From positions 1 to 8,810 of the forward strand of contig CALEPT010000104.1 of the NCBI GenBank assembly GCA_937910385.1: 8,810 bases of DNA. Reading direction: 5' to 3'. This DNA comes from an uncultured Ruminococcus sp. (GTDB lineage Bacteria > Bacillota > Clostridia > Oscillospirales > Ruminococcaceae). The notes under the pieces were generated by a model. The model made no database searches and was not told where the DNA came from. It saw only the letters and a program-made list of their open reading frames with translations. Positions 1-6,364 of this stretch are shown here, piece by piece (within the stretch, counting starts at the first letter, position 1; every line of letters begins with the position of its first letter). Position numbers and translations under genes: made by a program.

Positions 1-54
1 CCTGAATCTATGCGGTTTTCAGCGAGTCATTGCTGTGAACCGCACGGATTCAGG
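1..54 (-). repeat. Long imperfect hairpin at the window edge (terminator or inserted repeat)
   Basis: The outer arms CCTGAATC (1-8) and GATTCAGG (47-54) are perfect complements. Inside them TGCGGTT (11-17) pairs with AACCGCA (38-44), and CAGC (20-23) pairs with GCTG (32-35) around an 8-base loop. In the minus-strand transcript this gives about 20 base pairs with one C-A mismatch and one 2x2 internal loop. It lies at the end of the minus-strand gene string, so a Rho-independent terminator is one reading, but any T-tract would fall beyond position 1 and cannot be seen. The other reading is a small mobile or extragenic repeat, because the stop codon of the neighbouring secreted ORF (52-50) lies inside the outer arm. 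The inverted repeat is certain; its role is not. Confidence 0.7.
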
Positions 55-226
55 TCAAGGTAAAGCTTGCAGAATTTGCAGGGGTAACAGAGTGGATGAC
101 AGCTGCGTCATTGCCGCTGTTCGGTGTAGATGCTGCGGAAGCACTGAAGGCAGATGCAGCTATAGCGGATGTCATAATAACTGATGATGCTATTGAAAGC
201 ATTCTTTTTATCATAGTCTTTTTCAT
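50..226 (-). CDS. Short secreted peptide, possibly the truncated 5' end of an exported protein
   Basis: This is a 58-residue ORF. I chose the ATG at 226 over an ATG six codons upstream (244) because AAAGGA (241-236) sits 9 bases before it and would lie inside the longer version. Residues 1-32 form a clear Sec signal peptide: a basic start (MKKTMIKR), a hydrophobic core, and an ASASAA-type cleavage region. Only about 26 residues remain after cleavage (beginning STPNSG, ending ASFTLT), with no cysteine, no sorting signal and no recognisable domain. The stop TGA lies inside the outer arm of the hairpin at 1-54, which suggests an exported protein cut short by an inserted repeat. It starts 99 bases after the giant surface-protein gene and has the same orientation, so it may be its operon partner, conceivably a lost pilin. 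It could also be a genuine small secreted peptide followed by a terminator. The ORF and signal peptide are seen; the truncation is inferred. Confidence 0.55.
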   Translation of the reverse strand: MKKTMIKRMLSIASSVIMTSAIAASAFSASAASTPNSGNDAAVIHSVTPANSASFTLT

Positions 227-259
227 GATATCATTTCCTTTCATAAATAGATAAGTGTT

Positions 260-286
260 TTAATACTGTTCATTATGGTCATTCAT
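260..286 (-). other. Eight-codon micro-ORF with a good ribosome site
   Basis: ATG at 286 opens MNDHNEQY followed by TAA at 262-260. GGGGTGA (299-293) precedes it by 6 bases, almost the same ribosome site as the one before the giant gene. It lies between the giant gene and the small secreted ORF. Its ribosome site and ATG fall inside a local hairpin (280-306). It may be a leader that controls the downstream ORF, a decayed gene start, or chance. I know of no homologue. Confidence 0.25.
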
Positions 287-306
287 GGAGGCTCACCCCT
301 TGAATG
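280..306 (-). promoter_or_regulatory. Intercistronic hairpin covering a ribosome site
   Basis: In the minus-strand transcript CATTCA (306-301) pairs with TGAATG (285-280). After an A-A mismatch, GGGG (299-296) pairs with CTCC (290-287) with one G-U, leaving a 5-base loop. The stem holds the GGGGTGA ribosome site and the ATG of the micro-ORF at 286. No T-tract follows on the minus strand, so it is not a standard terminator in the direction of the genes. It could limit translation, or stabilise the 3' end of the long surface-protein message. Confidence 0.35.
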
Positions 307-325
307 TTTTGGATCCTTATGTCGG

Positions 326-3300
326 TCAGAGAGGATATGATCCATTTTTCAGCCCCTCCTTCCTTTTTCGTATGAGCAGAAGAATCGCTCCTGCGATAAA
401 TATCACTGCTGTTATCATCAGATATGGGGCAGTGCTATCATTTATTCCCGTAGGTGCCGGTATTGGCTCTTCTTCATGGTAGATTATGTACACTGTGGGT
501 GCTCCTGAGAACACCTGCCACTCACCGTCTGCGGTAAGTCTGTACATTATCTGATGATCGTTTACTCCAAGCCTGAGTTCAAGTCCGTCAGATACCATGT
601 TGAGCTCGGAGCTGTTTTCCGCTCCTGCTGCTCCTGCACCTATCTTTACATATTCCAGTGAATTCTGTGACCTTCCGTCGAGATCGGGCGGTACACGGTA
701 AAGTCCGGTTCCGGTGCCGTTGCTTATCACAAAATCACTGCCATAAGTTACATCCAGCAAAGCATTCTGTACCAGCGGCCTGCCGTTCAGAGTCTCAAGA
801 GCAGTTCCGCCTCTGTAAAAAGGCTCGTTGATCTCGGTAAGAGTTCCGCCAGCAGCCTCTTTCACATAGACAATCTCCGGTTTTCTGAAGTAGAGGAAAT
901 ATATCTCGTTATCCTCCAGTAACTTTTCAACGTCGTCATCGAGGAAGAAATCGTAGATATTGTCTATATCGGGATCAGTCACATCGTAACAGAGCTTTTC
1001 GATGCCGTCATAGCTCATTTCTATGTTTCCGTTTTCGTCAGGTCTGCCTGCGATGATGCCTGCAAACACATATTCGTCCCTTGCGTCTGCTTGAAGCATA
1101 TCCGCTGCGGATACTTCTGTCAGATCCCATGTCTCTCCGAGATCCATATCATTTGCATACACTCCGTCATCTTCTGTTCTGATAGCATCGTCTGCTTCAA
1201 TGAATACACCTGCCTGTGCGATGGCTGTATGCAGCTCCTTGAGATAGGGCTCACGCTTGTTGGTGTATTCCACTTTCACCTCTTTGACAACACCATCAGT
1301 GGTATATGTGTAGGTCAGACCGCTGTGTGAGCCGTGATTCTCGGTCACATCCGTAGTGAATTTCGGATCATATTCCTGTACTATTGTTATAGTCTGGGAG
1401 GTGGTGGTAATAGTTTCTTCTTCGTATCGATTATATCTTTGATTATTATAATATCCCGATGCATTTACTCTATTTACAACGCTATTATTCGAATTAAAAA
1501 GTGTAATTGATTCTGACGCTGAATCCGATAAAGTTAAACTATACTGTGGCAATGTTGTAATATTTGTTTCAGGAGCAAATGTTTGAGTTCCTCGAAGATT
1601 ATTATTGTTGTAATACCTTCTGACTGTCTGAGTCGAAGTGGTCTCAGTGATCGTTACTGTATAAGTAAACTCCCTGCCCATATCCTCCGGAAGACCTATG
1701 GTCTTCTCGCTGAGAGTCAGAATAGTTGGCTGTGATGGATAGTAAACAACGTAGAGCTGTATATCATAGCCTGCATCGTTCCATGTGTCGCCTCCGTCAA
1801 GGGAGTACTTGTAGCCACGCCAGGTATTCTTAACTTGCAGATCAGGGCGCGAACCGTCAGTGCTTACCGCCTGAGTTATTATGTGCAGATCCGAAGCATC
1901 TGCGGCATCCCGCTCGCCTATGGCAAATGAGTAATAGTAACCCGAGTCCTTATCCGCCCATTCAAGCGGATGTGTAACATAGTCTGACATTATGTAAGCC
2001 GTTTGGTGTATCGCCGCTTCAACCGGAGCCTGACTGCTGACATCTTCTGCATCTGTCAGAGCGCCTGAAGAAGCCATATCCTTATAGCCTATGGGGACCG
2101 TTTCGGGATCCCTGTAATATATCAGATAGACCTCCTCGTCCTCTTTCAGAGGCTTTTCCTCACCGTTGCTGTAATGCACCCATACGCTCATTTCTGCAAC
2201 ATTGTAATAGAGATGATCTATCTTCTTATCCTCAGTTAAATACTCCGGTGCTGCATTCTGGTCACACACACAGGCAAACGCATAACTGTAGTTTCTGTCT
2301 TCGCCGTCATGTGCATCTACATACACATCAGCGTCAGCTTTGTTTTGGAAAGATACCGCTTCGTTTCCGATAGCTGCAACTTCCTTGCCGTCTCTCAGCC
2401 AATCGCTGTCTCTTATCATGAGCTCACTTTCGGAAGCATCAACTGCGTGTACCGGGACCTCAAGCTCACCTGTCCAGAAACCGTACAATGTCATTTCACC
2501 GGTTACCGGCTGTCCGAAATCATACGGCGGCGCGTTGCTTTCGTTATCGGTGTATCGTCCAAGGCTCCAATAACGGAAGGTGTTTGCTTCACCCTGTTGT
2601 AATTGCTCAGGATCGGCTATGTAAGGAACACCCTCAGGAGCTTCCAGCTTTGAATTAAGCAGGATCTCGGTATAATACTGCTTCTTAACATTATCGTATT
2701 TATACTTGGGACTGTTCCAGCCGCTTCCCCAAGCTGCGGCATCCTTGTTCTTGTCAAAGTATACCCTTATCTTCCACATCGCATAAAGCGTTACGGGCTC
2801 TTCAGAATCAACGTAAGGCGTGAGATCAGGATCCTCACTTATGGCGTTAGGATCAAATGATCTGCCGCTTCCGTCAGGTTCGGTGTTCCAGCCGCAGAAT
2901 ACATAGTCACCATAGCTGAAACCTGCACCGCTGCTGAGTCTGATCGGTGAGTTGTCGTAAAGATCTGAGATGATCGCCTGTGAGCCGTTGCAGTAAGTCG
3001 CAGGCTGCATATCCTCCGGATCAAGCTCTAAAAGCGACTCACCGTAATCCACAGCTGCCTCATCTATCGTACCGCCGTTGGCATCATAGATGATAGAAGC
3101 TGTATCGATCTTGCGGTATACTGCATCAAGGAATATCGTGTATTTTTTATTGCCGTTTGAGTCTACGACCTCATTGGTGTATGCCGAGTTGAACTCAAAC
3201 GCCTGTCCGGGATAATATACCCTTCCGGACGGATCATTCCTGATCGTCCAGCCTATGAAATTATAGCCGGTTGGCGGGATCGCCGTTCTGGTCACTACCA

Positions 3301-6300
3301 CATTGGAGTGATCGGCGTAATCCGAATCGTCAAGTGTCTTGAAGGTATCCTCATTGTTGTCGTTTTCATCGAGTGAGCCTTCGTGCGGATCGTAGTTGAT
3401 GTAGTACGTTCCGACCTGCTTCCAGTGGAGTCTCAGTTTCAGATCTCCTGTAACAAGAGTTCCGAACTTGTACAGTGTTTCCTCACCTGTCACAGGATCC
3501 ACTTCGTACCAGCCGGCGTACCTGTACGCACCCGGCATATATTTGTATCTTGTATAGTTTACAGCATTGTCAAGGTCTGAGGAGTAATAAGTCGATCTGT
3601 CGCTGATGCTATCCTCTCTCGACTCCCACTCGTCGCCCAGTCCATAAGCAGCTCTGTCCAGTACATGGTAGAAGTATGTACCTCTTGGGTCCTCGATATA
3701 GTTTCTGGTAACAGTAGAATACTCACGAACTTCATCGCTCTGGTAGATCTTCCAGAACCATGTTGACTGTCCTTCGCCAAGAACGCCTCCGTTGGGGTCG
3801 ATCTCGATAAGATACCATTTTGGTTCCCAGCCGGCGTAAAGCTGTATATTATTTGCCGGCATTCTGTCATACACCTGATACTTTATCTCTTTTTCAATAC
3901 CATCATCATCAATATAATGTATGTCATCATATGAAGGAGCGGAGAAGAAAACTTTAGTAGAGCAGGCAGAATCTGCATATCCGCCTTTGAACTGATATCC
4001 GGTAGGTGCTGGTGGAGTATCAACCAAATAATCAGAGACACGCTCGCTAAACAGAACACTTTTCTTCTCGATGAGAGTATCGCTTGATGCTCCGGTCGTA
4101 TCTATGGTGTTTCTGAATTCTATCTCAAATTCATCTCGATCATAATAGAGATAGTTTATGTTACCGGAACCTATATTAGCCCGATTGTTGCTACTGCTGA
4201 ATGTCGGCTCTGCATTGCTGCGGCTTCTTGTATACCCCTCAATAGGGTGGAATTCTTCATCATATGTCAAAAAATTAAAATTATGATTTACCGTTTTGTA
4301 TAACTCATAGGTTTTTCCGTTAAAGGTACGCAGTTCACCGGTATACATATACGGAAGCTCAGGATTTATTTCCATATAATAATAAATGGTTTTCTGTGTC
4401 CCTCTATAGCTGCCGTCGAAAGTAACATCTGCATCAGGCATTTTCTCTATTGTTGCCATTGCATAGCTGTATACCTGGGTATTTGATGCTGTCCAGTCAT
4501 ATCCATTATATGATGTGCCATCGTTTCCAACTATAGGGAAATACTTTATCAGATTAGCTCCATATATTTCTCTAATTGTTTTAATAGTATTTCTGTTATA
4601 ACGAAATGTAAACGTATGGATATTTCTGTTGTAGTAAACATTGACAACAGATGTGCCGTCGCCTTTAACTGCTACATTAGTGTCGCTGCGTGAATAATGG
4701 AACCCTTCATATCCTGTAGTTCCGGCTTTATTCCTGTACTGAGCGTCAGGCTGACTAATGACTGAACCAGTAGTCGAATTGACAGTAAAACTCTCGGCAA
4801 AGTCATATATCTCAGTTCCATTCGCTTCAGCATCAACATCATCAGTTGCCTTCTGCCGCCAGATAACTACGGTATAAGAAGCATCCGACTCACGCCATTG
4901 TCCGTATAGAGAGGAATCCTCTTTCACGATCAGCTTCTTGTGACCGTTTTCTTCGGCGACTTCAAGATCTGTGCCGGCGATCGTGCCTATGGGAGCAACT
5001 ATGTTTCCGTTTTCGTCGGTTATCCTTGTACCGCCTTCTTCGGCTGTGAACCAGCCGTCGAATACATAACCTGTCCTCTTGACAGTATCTTTTCCGGGGA
5101 GGTCGTCGGCTCCCTCATCCACATAATAATACTTAGGCGAAACATAAGTAGCACCTGTACCTGTTTTTCCTGACACGAAAGTCAGCCAGCGGATGTTGGA
5201 GAATACCGGATAAAGATCCGTGTTGCTTGAGATAGATATAGGATTGGTCTCAAGAACGATAGGATCACCGTTGTCATCTGTCGTGCTTCCGGGAACAGTT
5301 ACTTTTTGCTTTGACCAGCCTCGGAATATCATCTGCGGGGACTTGTTCTGCTGTTCCTCGCCCTCGCCGGAGCTGTCATCATATGTGACCGTGATATCAT
5401 CTATATTAATCTGCGTGCTTCCGCCTGAAAGCTCGCCTCGTTTTGTGGCAGCTATCGGCCATGAGTTATTAGTTCCATTGAACTGCTCATGGAAGATAAC
5501 GTATGCACATTGTGCAAATACAGCTACCAACTTAACCGTTTTTGTTTCAGTCACTGGAGGAAGATTCTCAAAATCCAGAGGCTCGGATGCAAGGGTGCCG
5601 TTTTCGTATACATACCATCCCATAAATGTGGAGGTAGAGCTTTCCGCTATTGAAGGAAGCTGCGGGACCGAGAGTTTGTCACCGTTCTGTACAGTCTGAC
5701 GCCATATCTTATCTCCGTTGCTTGCCGTGAAGTAGTATTTCTGGAGATCTCCATCCCCATTAATCATATAGAATTCGTAGGTACAGAGCGGCGGCTCACC
5801 GTCGGATGACACGATGTATACCGAAAATCCCGAGGCACTGAAGCAAATGGTGTTGCCGCTGACAGAGAAATCTTTGATCTCTGTAACAGAACCATCACCG
5901 CCGATATGCCACAGCCCGATAGATCTGTCAGCAGTAGTTGCTTCTCCGATAGCGCTATTCGTTATGGATACAGTTATGGGATTGTCTGTATCAGGCTGAA
6001 ACTCCCTGCCATTGTTCAGAATGGATATATCGTAGGAGCAAAGTGTATCATCCGAGACAGTATCGCCTGTTCGGCTGACCACCAGATCCGAGTCTGCCGG
6101 CATCATGCCGTTGAGAGCAACTTTTTCTGTGTGATCTTCACCGGGATATACGCTGATGCTCTGATATTCCAGCGTGTCGGTGGTGGCTGAGATCTCAGGC
6201 TCTGACGCAGCCGATGCTGCGAGCAGAGTCTCAAGGGGTACATTTGTCAGCAGCATTGCAATGCTTAACAGGCATACAACTGCCTTTGAAAGTATTCTTT

Positions 6301-6322
6301 TGCATGACGATCGTTTCCTCAA
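326..6322 (-). CDS. Giant cell-wall-anchored repeat adhesin / pilus-tip-like protein with PAPTG sorting signal
   Basis: This 1998-residue exported protein should be joined to the wall or a pilus by the sortase encoded just upstream. Seen: a signal peptide (1-40: basic RKRSSCKR, hydrophobic core, ending LLAASAAS) and a beta-rich N-terminal region (45-172) ending in a GFSVYIV strand. InlB B-repeat (Flg_new/Listeria-Bacteroides type) units follow from about 185 to 1285, marked by FxGW...LYxxW pairs (for example FMGW 233-236, FDGW 421-424, FIGW 1022-1025, FCGW 1142-1145, LYAGW 828-832, LYAMW 1179-1183). The C-terminal half has four diverged repeats (1288-1533 and 1691-1952) split by an FctA/Spy0128-like domain (1534-1690). 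The sorting signal is PAPTG (1955-1959), a membrane span (1967-1984) and the tail RKRK. I chose the TTG start because AAAGGGGGTGA lies 5 bases upstream. It is the third gene of the operon, 42 bases after the sortase. Two internal stretches are unusually AT-rich. Export and anchoring are well supported; binding target and adhesin role are inferred. Confidence 0.93.
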   Translation of the reverse strand: MRKRSSCKRILSKAVVCLLSIAMLLTNVPLETLLAASAASEPEISATTDTLEYQSISVYPGEDHTEKVALNGMMPADSDLVVSRTGDTVSDDTLCSYDISILNNGREFQPDTDNPITVSITNSAIGEATTADRSIGLWHIGGDGSVTEIKDFSVSGNTICFSASGFSVYIVSSDGEPPLCTYEFYMINGDGDLQKYYFTASNGDKIWRQTVQNGDKLSVPQLPSIAESSTSTFMGWYVYENGTLASEPLDFENLPPVTETKTVKLVAVFAQCAYVIFHEQFNGTNNSWPIAATKRGELSGGSTQINIDDITVTYDDSSGEGEEQQNKSPQMIFRGWSKQKVTVPGSTTDDNGDPIVLETNPISISSNTDLYPVFSNIRWLTFVSGKTGTGATYVSPKYYYVDEGADDLPGKDTVKRTGYVFDGWFTAEEGGTRITDENGNIVAPIGTIAGTDLEVAEENGHKKLIVKEDSSLYGQWRESDASYTVVIWRQKATDDVDAEANGTEIYDFAESFTVNSTTGSVISQPDAQYRNKAGTTGYEGFHYSRSDTNVAVKGDGTSVVNVYYNRNIHTFTFRYNRNTIKTIREIYGANLIKYFPIVGNDGTSYNGYDWTASNTQVYSYAMATIEKMPDADVTFDGSYRGTQKTIYYYMEINPELPYMYTGELRTFNGKTYELYKTVNHNFNFLTYDEEFHPIEGYTRSRSNAEPTFSSSNNRANIGSGNINYLYYDRDEFEIEFRNTIDTTGASSDTLIEKKSVLFSERVSDYLVDTPPAPTGYQFKGGYADSACSTKVFFSAPSYDDIHYIDDDGIEKEIKYQVYDRMPANNIQLYAGWEPKWYLIEIDPNGGVLGEGQSTWFWKIYQSDEVREYSTVTRNYIEDPRGTYFYHVLDRAAYGLGDEWESREDSISDRSTYYSSDLDNAVNYTRYKYMPGAYRYAGWYEVDPVTGEETLYKFGTLVTGDLKLRLHWKQVGTYYINYDPHEGSLDENDNNEDTFKTLDDSDYADHSNVVVTRTAIPPTGYNFIGWTIRNDPSGRVYYPGQAFEFNSAYTNEVVDSNGNKKYTIFLDAVYRKIDTASIIYDANGGTIDEAAVDYGESLLELDPEDMQPATYCNGSQAIISDLYDNSPIRLSSGAGFSYGDYVFCGWNTEPDGSGRSFDPNAISEDPDLTPYVDSEEPVTLYAMWKIRVYFDKNKDAAAWGSGWNSPKYKYDNVKKQYYTEILLNSKLEAPEGVPYIADPEQLQQGEANTFRYWSLGRYTDNESNAPPYDFGQPVTGEMTLYGFWTGELEVPVHAVDASESELMIRDSDWLRDGKEVAAIGNEAVSFQNKADADVYVDAHDGEDRNYSYAFACVCDQNAAPEYLTEDKKIDHLYYNVAEMSVWVHYSNGEEKPLKEDEEVYLIYYRDPETVPIGYKDMASSGALTDAEDVSSQAPVEAAIHQTAYIMSDYVTHPLEWADKDSGYYYSFAIGERDAADASDLHIITQAVSTDGSRPDLQVKNTWRGYKYSLDGGDTWNDAGYDIQLYVVYYPSQPTILTLSEKTIGLPEDMGREFTYTVTITETTSTQTVRRYYNNNNLRGTQTFAPETNITTLPQYSLTLSDSASESITLFNSNNSVVNRVNASGYYNNQRYNRYEEETITTTSQTITIVQEYDPKFTTDVTENHGSHSGLTYTYTTDGVVKEVKVEYTNKREPYLKELHTAIAQAGVFIEADDAIRTEDDGVYANDMDLGETWDLTEVSAADMLQADARDEYVFAGIIAGRPDENGNIEMSYDGIEKLCYDVTDPDIDNIYDFFLDDDVEKLLEDNEIYFLYFRKPEIVYVKEAAGGTLTEINEPFYRGGTALETLNGRPLVQNALLDVTYGSDFVISNGTGTGLYRVPPDLDGRSQNSLEYVKIGAGAAGAENSSELNMVSDGLELRLGVNDHQIMYRLTADGEWQVFSGAPTVYIIYHEEEPIPAPTGINDSTAPYLMITAVIFIAGAILLLIRKRKEGLKNGSYPL
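329..460 (-). other. Sortase sorting signal (PAPTGI, membrane span, basic tail)
   Basis: This segment encodes residues 1955-1998 of the giant protein. PAPTG would be cut between Thr1958 and Gly1959. A hydrophobic span (YLMITAVIFIAGAILLLI, 1967-1984) and RKRK (1985-1988) follow, the usual three-part arrangement. The motif departs from LPxTG but fits the xxPTG form used by class B pilus sortases in S. pyogenes (VPPTG and EVPTG, from memory). It comes directly after the last C-terminal repeat, with no long Pro/Thr wall-spanning linker. Confidence 0.85.
467..2461 (-). repeat. Four diverged C-terminal repeats of about 120-135 residues in the giant protein
   Basis: Units lie at residues 1288-1409 (2461-2096), 1410-1533 (2095-1724), 1691-1817 (1252-872) and 1818-1952 (871-467). 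Each ends in a hydrophobic strand of the same shape: EEVYLIYYRDPE, YDIQLYVVYYPS, NEIYFLYFRKPE and PTVYIIYHEEEP. Each has a charged or Gly/Asp-rich hairpin just before it, for example SLDGGDTW and TADGEWQV. Three of them share a mid-unit Tyr-aromatic strand (YSYAFA, YYYSFA, YVFAGI). Identity is low, so these are old protein repeats rather than DNA repeats. I do not recognise the family; a stalk of stacked beta domains is my inference. Confidence 0.55.
1253..1723 (-). other. FctA/Spy0128-like pilin domain within the giant protein
   Basis: Residues 1534-1690 follow the strand order of FctA-type pilin modules. They open with LSEKTIGLPEDM then FTYTVTITET, continue with YSLTLSDSASESITL and TITIVQEYDPKFTTDV, and close with VKVEYTNKRE. 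Such domains often carry a Lys-Asn isopeptide bond between the first and last strands; Lys1540 and Asn1688 occupy the expected places. The middle (about 1563-1648) is expanded by an Asn/Tyr/Thr-rich low-complexity stretch and is very AT-rich in DNA (1381-1620 is about 32% GC). The domain call rests on motif memory, not alignment. Confidence 0.45.
2468..5770 (-). repeat. InlB B-repeat-like (Flg_new) array in the giant protein
   Basis: Residues 185-1285 hold at least eight irregular units. Each typically has a first strand, a Gly/Pro-rich turn, a GYxFxGW-like core and a closing LYxxW strand. Examples are YVFDGWFTAEEGGTRIT with LYGQW, YNFIGWTIRNDPSG, YVFCGWNTEPDGSGRSF with LYAMW, and LYGFW. Spacing is far less regular than the usual 60-75 residues because units carry long inserts, for example 483-730 beginning YTVVIWRQ. 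These repeats form extended beta-grasp-like rods in bacterial surface proteins and are common in gut Firmicutes. They make up over half of this protein. Confidence 0.75.
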
Positions 6323-6327
6323 TCAGC

Positions 6328-6338
6328 TCACCCCCTTT
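6328..6338 (-). promoter_or_regulatory. Ribosome binding site of the giant gene
   Basis: AAAGGGGGTGA lies 5 bases before TTG at 6322, and no other start in frame nearby has such a site. It fixes the TTG start, which leaves a complete basic N-terminus before the signal-peptide core. Confidence 0.8.
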
Positions 6339-6364
6339 GCTGTAAAAACGAGATCAGTATTTGT

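Noticed and set aside
1..52. TGA with a hairpin, as a selenocysteine (SECIS) recoding site
   Set aside because: The TGA is inside the stem base rather than before the hairpin, and reading on gives TAG after 13 codons.
3559..3870. Minus-strand frame of 103 codons in another phase within the giant gene
   Set aside because: It overlaps the continuous 1998-codon frame, shows no family motif, and its composition looks like an out-of-phase reading.
5220..5699. Plus-strand open frame of 159 codons, and shorter plus-strand frames throughout 285-7444
   Set aside because: They lie opposite the long minus-strand genes, lack domain-like composition and ribosome sites, and are explained as antisense shadows.
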